Shown: positions 21,256 through 33,488, counted from the stretch's first letter. The stretch: DNA of 64,000 nucleotides from Albugo candida (GCA_040437565.1 JBDOQK010000022.1:372001-436000), one strand, 5' to 3'. A program made the numbers and translations. Notes: a model not told the origin generated them from the sequence alone.

Positions 21256-22559
21256 ATGACGACTTGGTGCTCGCAAAAATGGAGATGAAGATAGAGAAAG
21301 CTGAATTGGTGGGCTACCCAAAGCATGGATCCCGCTTATTTGGAAAAGACGTAGGCCAAAAAGGGTAGCCACTTCAAGAAATGCTGCCCATCTTTCCGAA
21401 AACGTCATACCAAGTTAGAAAACGCAGAGCGACCAGTTCAGCTTGTTGAGTTGTAGAGCTCATGAAATTGAATGCAAGAAGCCTTTCTATACAATCGGAC
21501 CAAACAGGCTGGTCTAAGAATGCAAAAATCACACATGCGCGCAGGTTGGTCCCGTTTTGCACAAATCTGAACAAAATCACCGAGCAGCACTTAATTATCC
21601 GATAAATATGAAGGGTGTTCTTTTCGCGTGTATGAAGTTAAATGACAAAGGGATGGACGAATTGCCGCGTCTAGTAGTGATCAATCGAGTATTCAATGTT
21701 CATGACTTCAGTGATAATGATAAATTCAACCCGATTGATTCGCCATGTTGGTGAGAAAGTTACATTCAAACGTGATCTGATGTTCGAAAGTATAGAGGCA
21801 TGGTGAAGTTCAGTGCCGGAATTCGTTCCTCTATGATATCAACACTATTGTCTACTGCCCCTGCTGTTCAGACAAATGATTAGTGGGACCAATATTTCGC
21901 TAACGGGAACTGGTTTGAATTTCTGGCCACCATAGTCGACTATTGCCCACCGATATGTTGTCACGCTCGGGGGTGGGAATCAAGTGCTGTTCCCAAAGAC
22001 TGGCAATAAATGTTGGGCAGCTCTCTCTAACGATATCTACCAGTTGTCAGTTGATCAATCTTTCTTCTCTGCAGAATTTGTAATTCTTCGCCTCTTATCA
22101 CACGATGTTGTAAAAGTTGATCGCTGGTCCGCTTCGGCGTGAATGGTATGGGCTCCTGGATTATTTGAACATAGAACAACATTCTAGCATTCGCGGTGAA
22201 TGTCAATGAAATGATTAGGAATGGTTGTTTTTTTGATTAACCACGTCCTATCACAATACCCCTTTTTATTGATTTCAAGAAACCAAGTATCACGATTACA
22301 ACCAACTCGAATCTATCAGTTTATGACATTTGCAACTGCAGCACCAAATATCTGTCAATGACCACAACAGTAGTTCTCTCCATGCAACTCAAAATCGCTT
22401 TATCGGTGTGATCACAATTCTTAGCTAGGACGTTCTGGTTAAAGAACAGTTCAAGAGTTCACCGAACGAAGCATTCGAAATAGCTACTTGGTTTCGTTCC
22501 TCATTCTCGATGCACCAATCTATATGCTTTCAGAGCCGAAAAGAGCAATATTTATTGCT

Positions 22560-22760
22560 TTATTACTCTCCAACTTTTTCAAATCGATCCCAACACATCT
22601 CGTATTTGGTGATTCTAACGCACAACTCGATAGAGCTGTTGATGCTTTGAGGGAAACAAATTGACGCGAGTCAAGTCGAATTTTAGCGTATTTGGAATGG
22701 ATTTAGCAGTCGTGGGTGGTAGACGCTTGGCCAATCCAGAACCTGACTGAAGAATTATAT
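22560..22760 (+). pseudogene. LINE copy I endonuclease C-terminal remnant
   Basis: Matches the clearer copy II endonuclease end (43.74-43.94 kb): 'CATCTCGTATTTGGTGATTC', then 'CGAGTCAAGTCGAATTTTAG' and 'GTAGACGCTTGGCCAATCCA', the last being the DAWR..P motif area of APE-type endonucleases. Frame not kept. Confidence 0.45.
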
Positions 22761-23054
22761 ACAGGACCATTACGACGCAATAATGAATTACATTAGATCT
22801 GCGTGTCCGAAGAGCTATTCAATATTATCTATAGAACTCGTGAATTTGCCCGTCCATGACATGCAGGAGATCATCTGACACATAAATCAACTTTTGCAAA
22901 TTCAACTTAATCTATAGGGCGGTAATATATTACGAATGCTGAAGATGACTATATGATCAGAGCGAAATTTAGGAAAGTTGGAAGACTGAATTAAAGAAAC
23001 AGCTTAAATGAATTGTGTAGAGAGCGTCACAAGATAGCCGAAGTGATCTAGAGT

Positions 23055-24610
23055 GTGTCCAGCTTGGTTTGGAAATCGAAGAAGCTCGATATCGCACTCA
23101 GAACATCAAGCAGTCGCTACACTTCTTTCGAATCGAGTCTCGGACAATTTAGAATCTCAGTCGAAAACAATGCCAAATACAATCAAGACGAGATCTTCGA
23201 TCATCACGTGGTGTATATGAAAAATTCTCCGAAGGTTTTTTATCGCTCTCCGGATAGTTCTTGTCGTCGCGTGCCGATCGAAAATGTAAGAAAAAAATGC
23301 GGCAATTTTTAATCGAACGCGAGGAAAATATCGACCAAAGCAGAGATCATTGAGGTGGTGTCATGTGCTCACTCTATAGCTCAGAGACCTAACCAGCTTG
23401 TCTGTGCAAAAGAAATCAGAAAAAGCTACTGAATGCGATTTAAGACCTTCTATATATTTGCTTTGAGTACGCCCAAGATGCCGGAAGCGATCAAGCACAT
23501 GCAGAGTGGATCTTCTTCAGAAATGGATGAACTACCAGCTGCATTTTATCAACTTGATTCGAAGACATTTCGGGAGCGTCTGAGGATCGTGTTGAATACC
23601 ATCCTGAAAAAGGTACAGTACTTTGTTTCTATCACAACCTCTATCGGCAATCACCTTGATTTACAAAAAAGAGATCACGAGGTAGTTGTTCCCAGCGATT
23701 ATCGACCAATCGTGCTGCTTTTCACCTATGGGAGAGTATTAAAAAATTGCTGCATCGATCGGAACGCTTTTTGCCGAAGTTGATCCGTCAAGATCGAAAA
23801 GCATTTCTGCAAGAAAAGACGATGCATTACCACATTCGATATCCAACCGACAAAGAAGACTTGGTTACTAATCGTGGGGAGGTTGCTTATGCGAATTATC
23901 TAGTATTTGAGAAACTAAAGATCACGTTGATTGTATGTACATGTTTCGTGTATTGGAAAAAATGGGCGCTGGAAGAAGTTTTATCGACTGGGTTTGTCTT
24001 CCTACAGTACTGTACATTAACGGGAAGACGCAGTTTATATATAAAAAGACTATCCCACCGTCCAAAACATCATAACGTGGTGTGAAACAATGTGATCCTT
24101 TCTCAGCATTACTATCTTCGACGACGATCGAAACAATGGGGAATCTCTTCATCAATATGAAGAAAATGACATTTGAACTAATGGCATGACTATCTCAAAT
24201 GGATCTGCGGACGATTCGACATTGCGTTCACAGACACCAAATGGTGTTTGACGCAGACCTAACTCGTCCATTTTTAGTTCCATGGATATCGGACCATGCT
24301 GTATCCATATATTCCCAATTTGACCATAATGGGTCCGTGCAATTTGGTCAAGTATTTGGATGGTCTACGTGCGCGAACTGCCCGTGGTGTACTACTGGTT
24401 GAGCAGATAATAATTTTATTACGTCTATGGCATTTCCTATTCCCATGGAGTGCCAGCAGAGAATACCCGGCAAATATTGGTCGATACTTAATCAATTGCT
24501 TCTTGGTCGGAAACACAAAAAAGATTCGAAAGACGGTCCCCAAGTCAGCAAAATGTTTTTATCTTCGCCGAGACGATGATAGGTTAAAGATTCTTTATTT
24601 GATGGGATGA
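23055..24610 (+). pseudogene. LINE copy I reverse transcriptase remnant
   Basis: 23055-23312 is the linker with 'YRSPDSSCRRVPIENV', also in copy II. RT motifs of non-LTR elements follow: 'MDELPAAFYQ' (pDGlp.efY), 'VVVPSDYRPIVLL' (YRPIsLL motif) in 23433-23783, then 'DRKAFLQEKTMHYHI' (dQ.gFl.gR.i) in 23747-24085, and 'GVKQCDPFSALL' (GvrQGdplSp) around 24075-24110 in another frame. 24296-24610 carries post-RT sequence 'NCFLVGNTKKIRK'. At least three frameshifts. Confidence 0.75.
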
Positions 24611-24829
24611 TTGAAGCTAGAACGCATTAATTCCTTCAAAACTACGGATCTGATGCTTGAACATATATTCATGCAAATTGGAAAACTGCTTCGACGGAAT
24701 CACTACACTAATTAAACTCCGTTTGGACCACACAAGACGATGGACACCTTCGAGATTGCAACAATTTGACATCGAAAGACGGTTCAATGAGAGATCACAT
24801 CTTATCATTGAAGGGGGCAGTGACATCAA

Positions 24830-25600
24830 ATGGAGTGGGACATTACAGGTTCAGAGTTGGATGTTGTACAACGCCATCCGTACTACATAGAACAACCTAT
24901 GTGCTTTAACTGCGACCAAGAATTGAGATATGAAGGTTGTACTCGTAATCAGAGTACGCAAACGTTTTGGTGCAACCTTGACATGGTGGACGATACACTT
25001 TTCGAGATTCGGATATGGCTGAAGAAGGATTATTGAGACGACTTTACAATAAATTCAGTCAGATACGACAACGTATTAAATCTACGATTTGTCTCATCAC
25101 TTGAATACAACAAAGGACAAGTGGCAGATTGTTTAGAATGGGGGTACTATGCAAGGAGAGGAAACAGTTTTCCAATCCGAATCTCATAATCCTCTCCCTC
25201 CCGGACCGATTAATTGTCATCCTATGACAACACATTAGTCTTCACACGACAGATCAGACGCACTAGATACAGAACGAGCGGGGCATTTATGACTACACCA
25301 CGGCGTGTTCGGCAACGTCTCTTACCTATAATCTATGATCTACAAAGTTGTCCAACCTTTTGGATGTTGCCAGCTCGATATCGCTTCTGGTTTTCGAAGG
25401 CTACCAAGTAGACATTATGTTTTGCACGCAGTCTTCATGTGGGGAAAAGGAATCCAATCAATGTATCTTTCTCGAGTGCTATCACACAGCACCATTATGA
25501 ATGACGTTACCCTTACTTGGAATCAATTTTACGCATCCGACCAAGCTGGACGCATGTTGCTTATGCTATCGTACCTGCGTACGAACGAGATGTAAAAACT
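24830..25600 (+). pseudogene. LINE copy I C-terminal region
   Basis: A cysteine-rich patch 'MCFNCDQELRYEGC' at 24.90 kb, then, after degenerate sequence, 'GEKESNQCIFLECYHTAP' in one frame at 25.44-25.50 kb, matching 'GAVESEQHLYLECDHTAQ' of copy III. This is the position of the zinc-binding tail in LINE polyproteins. The frame 25335-25595 is a shadow of it. Confidence 0.55.
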
Positions 25601-25619
25601 ATTATTATATAATTTTGAA

Positions 25620-26478
25620 CAGCTGACATGTCTAACAAGATGGAATCAGCCTAGTATTGTGGTAGTGGTCACCCGCAATACAGGACTATTTATGGAAGGA
25701 AGATTATCTTCTCCCACAAGTGTGTTTTTTTGTGTAAGCGTTTCGTGTGTCTCTTGATTATTCAAACTAGCATCGGAATCTTTAAAAGTAAGCTAGTTCA
25801 ATTCTGTACTTTAGACAGCATCAGCGGATCTGTTAGACTTGCATCGAATTTGAATTGGACGCACTGCAACTGAATTTTCAAAATTTCCAATTCTTGATCT
25901 CATCGATAGAGGACTCAAATTAAGTCGAGTATAATTTCATGCATTGTCGCCAAGCAAATGCTGCGCAAGAAAGCTGTCAATGTTCTTAAAAATCTTTCCA
26001 AGCGTTTCAGTCTACCCTCCTTTACCTGTAAAAAGTAGCTCTATGCTAATGAAGCCATCCGAGGTAGAACTTGTTGTGAGTACAGAAAACCCAGAAGTCC
26101 TTCTTCAGGTTCGTATGCTTATCCCATACCAAAAGAACTATTTTTATTACCGATTTTTGGTCATCTCTACTTTCTAGATGTTAACATAGATTATTGTTGT
26201 AGGACATATGAAGCCTTATGAGTTAAGATATGGTAACGCCTCGATGTCTGTTCGCTTTGCCTGGAGCCTTGAGGTTTATTGACAGATCAACACACTATGC
26301 TCAGGAAAAAATCGCGTCTTTTGAGTAAACTGTGCTGAAAAAGTCAAGGTTAGATGGAGAATAAAAAGACACAAAGCGTTCTGGTCATGCGAATTGTGTG
26401 GGGATACTAGCATCAATATCATCAGATGCTCGAGAAGAGGAATACTTTTTCTTAGAGTTCTTTTACCAATTTCAACAA
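25620..26478. other. No recognisable gene
   Basis: AT-rich sequence after the LINE end (a short TATTATTATATAATTTT stretch at about 25602 may mark its 3' terminus). No coding frame or shared repeat recognised. Confidence 0.5.
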
Positions 26479-27457
26479 GGGTTGACATCTTTGAAGATAT
26501 CTGAGCTCTCACTTAACATAGCTCAACCATATACTTACCGTTTCGAAACCTTTGCATTACACCATGTATAGGTGACGAAAGGGATCTTTTTCAAACTAGT
26601 TTCTTGGTCGCAAAATATATGAGGAAAACAAAAAAATTTGATATCCATTTTAGCAAGNNNNNNNNNNNNNNNNNNNNNNNNNNNNNNNNNNNNNNNNNNN
26701 NNNNNNNNNNNNNNNNNNNNNNNNNNNNNNNNNNNNNNNNNNNNNNNNNNNNNNNNNGGGTTGACATCTTTGAAGATATCTGAGCTCTCACTTAACATAG
26801 CTCAACCATATACTTACCGTTTCGAAACCTTTGCATTACACCATGTATAGGTGACGAAAGGGATCTTTTTCAAACTAGTTTCTTGGTCGCAAAATATATG
26901 AGGAAAACAAAAAAATTTGATATCCATTTTAGCAAGGAATCTTTTGCTGTCATCGAATCTGCTGACGGATTGGTATCAACTAAATGTGGTTGGGCGGATC
27001 GTTCTTGATTACATCATAGTATTCGATGAACTTGGACAGTTCTTCTTCTAAACAGTCAGCCTTATAATCTCACTGCGTTGGTCGCATGGAGAGCTTCTCC
27101 TGGCGTACTCTCAACGTGATTTCTCTCACTACTAGATAATACAAGCANNNNNNNNNNNNNNNNNNNNNNNNNNNNNNNNNNNNNNNNNNNNNNNNNNNNN
27201 NNNNNNNNNNNNNNNNNNNNNNNNNNNNNNNNNNNNNNNNNNNNNNNAATCTTTTGCTGTCATCGAATCTGCTGACGGATTGGTATCAACTAAATGTGGT
27301 TGGGCGGATCGTTCTTGATTACATCATAGTATTCGATGAACTTGGACAGTTCTTCTTCTAAACAGTCAGCCTTATAATCTCACTGCGTTGGTCGCATGGA
27401 GAGCTTCTCCTGGCGTACTCTCAACGTGATTTCTCTCACTACTAGATAATACAAGCA
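26479..27457. repeat. Two successive gaps with duplicated flanks (179 and 210 bp)
   Basis: 26479-26657 equals 26758-26936, and 26938-27147 equals 27248-27457; the gaps are 26658-26757 and 27148-27247. Three small overlapping contigs appear to have been strung together without merging. Confidence 0.92.
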
Positions 27458-27587
27458 CTTTATCATAAAGATGCTTGTATCTTTCTTCATTTCCATTAAA
27501 ACACTTGTCGGCATTATCTGATACGTGACTTTGATCCCGTGATCTCCCACACGAATGAAATTGTTTCCATAATAAAAACGAATGCAC
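27372..27587 (-). other. Short conserved segment, unknown
   Basis: A 71-codon frame (MHSFLLWKQFHSCGRS...). The same sequence, diverged and without the frame, is at 45460-45643 ('TGTGCATTCGTTT', 'GATCAAAGTCACGTATCAGAT' in part). No domain recognised; a repeat is likelier than a gene. Confidence 0.25.
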
Positions 27588-27599
27588 AGATCAGTCGGT

Positions 27600-29540
27600 C
27601 CAGAATAAATGTAAAAATTGATGCAAGACTTATCAATCGTAGTTCACTCTCCCTCTCAAGATGAGTGTTACAGTAAAGGAAATTGACATAAACTTTCTTA
27701 TATCTCCATCGGAATCAAGCACCAAAGTCAACAGGCTGCTAGACCTGCTTTTCAATCTTAAATAGATCTGCCCAATAATCTATTCTAGCGTTCTACCTGC
27801 GTGATCCAGTGTTTTATGAACCTGTGAAACGTTGACTGAAAATCTTGAAGGTGTAGCGTTTGATTTCTGCGAACCAGTAATCAATAATGGACGCATTCCT
27901 CAGTCTACCGATATATGTGCGATCATCACGCCTCAATGACTATTACTAAAATCCCTGAAGACAAATGTGCCAAATCATCATATGGGACATCAATAGCGCT
28001 ACAACGTAGAGAGTATATTTTCCGTCCATGTGAACTATTTGGACGGCTTTTAGCACATTCTGCATTTCACGGATACGTCAGCAGAAGTCAAATTTTTTAA
28101 ATAAAAGGAATTAGTCTCTATACAATTGGACCATCTCCCAGTATGCTACTTGCGCATCCACATCGTGGCGCACATCAATTCGTGCAAACTTAGATCACGT
28201 TCATCGAGCACGAAGATAATGCGTCGAGCATAATTAGTAATTTACTCCCTCAAAAACTTCTTCGGTAAATGTCAGCTTCATATTAGCGTTCCTACATATT
28301 CGCAGTAAGGTATAGAAGTCATAAACCCTCACGATAATGCCATTGTGCAAGATTCGTTTAATATTGCTGTAGTAGAATTTAACAATATTCAAAGCTCTCA
28401 CTACCACCCATCAACAATCTGGTGGATGCATACAATGTTTTGTCGAAAAGAATTAATTCTTGGAATTCGATGGCCAGCGCCAACTGACAATGTTACACTC
28501 GGAATCCATCGAGAAAAAAAATACTCCTCTCTCTATAACTAATTCGTCCTAGATTCCATCCTGGGCATTCATCACTCAAGATGGTCCGTAAGTTTCGCTG
28601 AATTGTCTCATATTGATTGTGTTCGGTGTTGGTGTTGTGGGCTATTTTACTTCGGGCTCTTTGGATATTGAAGGTGATTGAGATGTGGGTACGTCCCCCG
28701 GTCTGCCTGAAATAAGCTAAATACAGAAATGACTGTATATCTCTTGTAAGTTGACATGAAACACTCCCTCAACTGCCTGTCGGTATCAAAAACTGAACTT
28801 TTTAGAACTTGCACTTGATAACGTTTTGACTTGTTCTTTGTAATCTACAACCATGCTCTAGTCTGAATGCGTCCGAATCTCAAGAATTTTCTAAAGATCC
28901 TCTTTATCTCACGAATTTAGTTATCATATAAATTTTGAGTCGGTAGAGATGAATTAGACATCTTCGCTTCACCTAAGCAGCTGAAGTTTGCCCTGATCAT
29001 GTCGTAATCGTATCTGTTACTGGATTAAAAACTGGATGGATCTCATGAGATCGTTGTAACAGTACACCCTTTTTCGTCGCAATTTCCCCACCCCTAAAGC
29101 GAGATATCAATCTATCCAGACAGATTCGCAAGGAAAACCATTGGGAGACATTCTTCCAATGCGAGCTATACACTTGAAGTAGGAAACATTCAGCAATCCC
29201 GGCTTCATTCTCAATCCGCAAAATTCCGCCTATAATTCCAGCAAGCTTTCATCGGTGACAGCGGTGATGTAAACATTCAAGCAGTTCCGTTAATCTTTTA
29301 TCAGTCACCTGAGGAAGACAAGTTGAACTCCCGACTCTTACACAGGAATCGATGACATAAAGACATGTGCATTCTCGACGTATCCCTAAACTATAGCAAT
29401 ATTTTCAATGGCTGTTTTGGACTCATACATTCGAGATTGCGCTTATCCCAGGATTTCCGAGTGTTTTTGTACTCGTCAAACAATCTTGGCGCTTCCTTAT
29501 CATGACATCAGGACTATTGAATGATTTGTGATCGGAATTA
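27600..29540. other. No recognisable gene
   Basis: Only short open frames (28345-28542, 28997-29221), with no family signal and no paralog elsewhere in the window that I could see. Confidence 0.5.
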
Positions 29541-29999
29541 TTGCACCTAAAAAATTATTTGTGCTTTAGTACTGGTTATCAATATCACCTTAAGTTGACG
29601 TTCGTCCTCATCGAGCGCGATGTATACAATCTGATGTATATTAAATATCAGAAGAATATTTTCATCAGTAGTATACCGCATTTCTTCTCGTTGACATCTA
29701 GTCTTCGAACATTCCAGCCTGTTTATTTGGCTCTCTATACCCTTGGAAAATACAGCGCTCTCTTTAACCACTCCTACAAGCTAAAAAGTGTCATTCATAA
29801 AAAACTTAAGATCGATTTCTGCGATCTCTCTAAGCACAATGAGACAAATAGCGTCTACGAGAACTTTCAAATGCTTTTGACTTTTTTGAAAGGAAAAACC
29901 TACGTTAGTAAAAGTTGTGACCTAACTCATCCAGACGCCATCGTTACCCGAGAATCAGCCATTCTTCACTCTCAGTGCAAACCGGCATTTGTTTTGTAA
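29541..29999 (+). other. Open frame of 152 codons, unknown
   Basis: Begins with TTG; the first ATG is about 30 codons in. Composition is Leu/Phe/Ser/Lys-rich without a motif. On the minus strand just right of it (30000-30270) there is another hydrophilic open stretch (AHKQVRVEERIPDNEGASG). Neither is supported by a paralog here. Confidence 0.2.
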
Positions 30000-30279
30000 T
30001 TATTTTTCCTAGAGCTATCATCCAAGAGTCTACTGCTACGATCTCTTTTCTGCCCTTCCGATTCTAAAAGAACAATTTCGCTCTTGTTCCAAGGCTTTTT
30101 CAGAAGCTTTCGTCATTTTTGCTGCGGCTCGGCTATCTTTTCGTTGGAAGTTGTCTGATTGTGAAATTTCTCAGCGAGTATATCCACTATATTTTGAAAT
30201 CCACTTGCACCTTCGTTGTCGGGAATTCTCTCTTCAACTCGCACCTGTTTATGTGCACTTGAATTAAAGGATCGAGTCA

Positions 30280-31300
30280 ACTAATACTTCGACCTATGAT
30301 CTTAACATCCTCCCCCAGAACACGATACCGATAATTTGGTCGATCTTTTCAAGTCCATATGTCTTCTATAGTTCGAGATATTCGAGCTTTCGATCCTGGG
30401 GGTGCTAAAGAATTGTTTGTGCGGAGTTCTAAACGTCTCTACGTTTTTTACCTGCACGGATATAAAAATCAGCTTTGATTACAGTAGAATCAGAGATATA
30501 GCAATCACTGCAACGCTGAAAAGCTTGTTATAGTAGTTGTTTAATGTAATCACGTTGCTTATATATCTATCTATCGTAAAGTCTACAACTTCGATGATGA
30601 AGGAAAAGTATTCCAAAATATAGATGCACAAAGCAATACGTTTTCTTTTTCCCAGTGGTACAGTTCAAGATGTAGTACAAGCTTAGCGTTTTAGCACTGA
30701 CATCAGATCCATAGAATAGGGATTGTAACGATCGCTTACGTCTGGTGAGTTCTATTTAACGTATTGGCGAGAAGCATTCTGACTTATCATCTTACAACGA
30801 CTTCTGAATAGATCCGAGTAGGTCTCAAGCTTGTGATTTGCCTTCTAAACACCACTAGGGATTACTCTTGAAGAAAATCGTCGTTTTATCTCAGAAGTTA
30901 AGATCCGGTTGGTGGAGTGCAACTAACAAATTATCATTATTTGAGTGAGATTCGGTGTGATCGGCGCAAAACCCTTCATCTCTACGTCGTTAGTTGTTCC
31001 CTGAAGATAGAAGCTTCAAGCAACATACATATGCGTCGAACGATAGAAACGGCATTTGGTAGTGCAGTGACCGTCATATTCCACGTCTACCATAGATGAG
31101 AACGACATGCATTCATGGATCATGCAGTAGATGATGGAAAACATATACGCGTTTCGCTTTAGGTCTCGCGCTAACTCGAAATGCCGTTGAATGTTACCAT
31201 CGTGAACCAGCAACAGATGACATCTTTAAAATCCATATGACTGTTGTGAGTTGGTGCAGTTAGCTATAGAATAGCGAGTTACTAGGATTGCTGTAAGAGG
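30280..31300. other. No recognisable gene
   Basis: Short shadow frames only. Probably distal 5' flank of copy C. Confidence 0.45.
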
Positions 31301-31688
31301 TAGGAGATGCAGCAAATTTTCCAGCTTGTTGTTTGTGGGTGAAACGTACATATTTTATCCATGTTATACTCATTCTTCATGCTTCTTACGTCCGATCAGG
31401 TCTTGTCCGTGTCTAGTATTACAGGTCATCAAATGAATGTGACCATTTCTAGTAATATAGCTCCGTTATCCGATTGTATATCGGTCGAACGGCGCTTTGT
31501 CCCCGACTTATCTATTGGGTCTTATCTCGGTGGTGTATCGTATGAATGTTTTCAGAGCGATTCTGATTGGTTGATATTTACAAAATATAAATATGCTGTG
31601 GCAGAGCACATAGTACTGCGTTTTATATTTGAGACTGGCACAAAACAGTACGACTTTCATAAACGCTTCTATTCCATTTTTCAGTTTC

Positions 31689-31700
31689 ATTGGTTGATAA
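31689..31700 (+). promoter_or_regulatory. Conserved upstream element of copy C
   Basis: ATTGGTTGATAA, preceded by TCTATTCCATTTTTCAG, 180 bp before the ATG at 31880. The closer word GACTGGTCTGAACGAG is at about 31811-31826. Both are shared with the other copies. Confidence 0.5.
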
Positions 31701-31879
31701 AAATCACTCACATAAGAACAAAGCATCCATGATGTCCCTTTTTTTGCACGTAGAAAAATTAGAATGGTTTTGCGAAGACTTGTACAACAGCGCTACTTCT
31801 TTCTACAGAGTGACTGGTCTGAACGAGTCCCTAACAAAATTTTCCATTGGATTTTCCATCACACACAAATTTCTTGGTC

Positions 31880-33088
31880 ATGATTCACCCATATTGGCTT
31901 TTCCTTTCGGTTGTGTGCCTTCGAAACGCGGTTACTGATGCCAAGGATCCTGTTATAATCACCGCAACATTTTCCGTTGATAGCAATCTAGGTGAGTGCC
32001 AATTCTGCCTGACAAATATTGCCGGTGTGGATCGTATTTTGCTTGGGTCTATCAGTACATACTACTCCAACCCACCGTCTGCCACAGCAATACTTGAAGC
32101 CTATGGTTGGGTTTCTTCTTTTCAAAGAGCAGGGATTGAGTGTCAGGGTAAGTCCAAATGCGGATTTGTTACAATGACAGGTCTCGAGCATGTGGACATC
32201 GATTCATCTTTACGGAACATGAATGCACCGCTTTGCGTTCTCACAGATGTGCAAACCACTTTTGAATGCGGCATCTGTCTCCAAATGGTGAGCGGCTCAC
32301 ATGTGATAGAAAAAAAGCAACTGGTAACACACGATAGAAGCGAACGCTATTTACATGTGCTATACACGATGCAAAGAGACATTTTTGAGCCGTGTTCATT
32401 CTCCGGTATATGTAGTGGAGTCAACTATGAATTTGACGACAGTACTTGCGTAAATCTTGTCAACAAATTAACCAAGTATCATTTCAGTTCAGTCCAAGTT
32501 GATCATTTAGATAGACCCAAGCCGAAGCCGGCGAAAATGCGTGTTGCGATCAAAGCTATTGATCATACTACACAACGGACGTCATTATGCTATAAGACTT
32601 CCGCAACCTTCGACCGACAGACAGAATGCCTTGGTTGCATGGCTCTGTACTCAAAAGGGATGGCAGTACTACTGGTAAGTCAAACTACCGCTGCGCATGA
32701 ATCTGACCAAAACGATAAAAAAACTGAGCAGCTTGTTTTCCTGACATCGAATCGTTCTCAACGCTTTATCGAAAAATGTAAAGAGCTCTGCGGATCGACA
32801 ACTTCAAAATCAAAAAGCAAATGTTTGGAAGCCTATAAATCAAGCATTAGCTATTCAACCACCGTCGGCAAGATATACTACAATATGGCAGCAAGAAATC
32901 TCAGGTACAATCAAATCGATCAAAACACATTGTCTCTAGCACAACCTTCAAATTGCATGTGGGTAGAACACGAACTAAATCATGGCGAAAACTGTCAGAC
33001 TTGCTTAGTATACAAAGCTGGATACTCTGTAAAGAGACTATACCATATTGATTTTTTGATTTCATCGAAACATAACCTCCCAACGTAG
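31880..33088 (+). CDS. Secreted cysteine-rich family, copy C (best-preserved member, main frame)
   Basis: 402 codons. The ATG at 31880 is chosen because copies A, B, D and E all align to it; an in-frame codon at 31847 is possible. Signal peptide WLFLSVVCLRNAVTDA, then CQFCLTNIAGVDRILL, a Cys pair around 'IECQGKSKCGFVTMTG', 'LCVLTDVQTTFECGIC', 'YLHVLYTMQRDIFEPC', 'FSGICSGVNYEF', 'CLGCMALYSKGMAVLL', 'KCKELCG', 'GKIYYNMAARN', 'CMWVEHELNHGENCQTCLV'. Cysteine spacing suggests a disulphide-rich extracellular protein. Function unknown. It ends at a TAG created by a likely 1-base insertion (CTCCCAACG) at about 33081; the next frame continues the family alignment. Could be a live gene if that base is a sequencing error. 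Confidence 0.7.
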   Translation: MIHPYWLFLSVVCLRNAVTDAKDPVIITATFSVDSNLGECQFCLTNIAGVDRILLGSISTYYSNPPSATAILEAYGWVSSFQRAGIECQGKSKCGFVTMTGLEHVDIDSSLRNMNAPLCVLTDVQTTFECGICLQMVSGSHVIEKKQLVTHDRSERYLHVLYTMQRDIFEPCSFSGICSGVNYEFDDSTCVNLVNKLTKYHFSSVQVDHLDRPKPKPAKMRVAIKAIDHTTQRTSLCYKTSATFDRQTECLGCMALYSKGMAVLLVSQTTAAHESDQNDKKTEQLVFLTSNRSQRFIEKCKELCGSTTSKSKSKCLEAYKSSISYSTTVGKIYYNMAARNLRYNQIDQNTLSLAQPSNCMWVEHELNHGENCQTCLVYKAGYSVKRLYHIDFLISSKHNLPT

Positions 33089-33488
33089 CATCTCTGAATG
33101 TATTACCTCCATTCCTTTAGCGAGTGAAAAGCTTTGCAAAAAAGTGATCAGTGTTCTGAATCAATTTTGTAACTTTTACAACTTACAAACTCCTGAGCTT
33201 GGTGGTACTCCGATCCTGGGATCATTTCAAAGTAGCGCATTCCGTATGATTACAATAGGAATTCCAGAAAATCGAAATCCGGAATGCTTTATTTATCTCA
33301 CGTCATGGTTGGATATTTTGATCACAGATTTGAACTACTTCTTGATGGTGGGTGTGCCAAAAATACCCGATTGTTTCACGGAGTGTGGAGATTTACGGAT
33401 GACTCAATGGCAACCGTTGGATGTCTCTTTGATTCCACCGATGCCATCAAATTCGATCAAAGCAAGGTTTGGTGTCATGGAGAGATAG
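33089..33488 (+). pseudogene. Secreted cysteine-rich family, copy C, C-terminal part in the next frame
   Basis: Picks up exactly where the main frame stops: 'RSISECITSI', 'EKLCKKVISVLNQFCNF', then 'CFIYLTSWLDILITDLNYF' and 'PDCFTECGDL', ending TAG TAG at 33486. Copies B and E carry the same blocks in the same order. The tail (hydrophobic segment and basic end) seen in B and E is not in frame here. Confidence 0.65.

Larger units (their letters stand above)
19560..25610 (+). mobile_element. LINE (endonuclease-RT type), copy I, degenerate
   Basis: A long non-LTR retrotransposon relic, colinear with copy II at 41.3-45 kb. Order: ORF1-like segment (19.56-20.4 kb), long eroded middle, endonuclease end (about 22.6-22.75 kb), EN-RT linker (23.05-23.3 kb), reverse transcriptase (23.43-24.6 kb), and a cysteine-rich C-terminus (24.88-25.6 kb). 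The 5' end is truncated relative to copy II. Every domain is broken by frameshifts and stops. A gap at 20464 is flanked by a duplicated 692 bp, so the real element is about 0.8 kb shorter. Confidence 0.75.

Noticed and set aside
29541-29999. 152-codon ORF as a membrane or secreted protein gene
   Set aside because: Starts with TTG, no clear signal peptide or motif, no paralog; kept only as a low-confidence feature.
31361-31732. 123-codon ORF upstream of copy C as a gene
   Set aside because: Its 3' part is the shared 5' flank (contains the ATTGGTTGATAA element), which is not open in the other copies.
31880-33488. Assigning the secreted family to HAP2/GCS1, viral glycoproteins, elicitins or RXLR/Crinkler effectors
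   Set aside because: No diagnostic motif of these families is visible; similarity would be guesswork.
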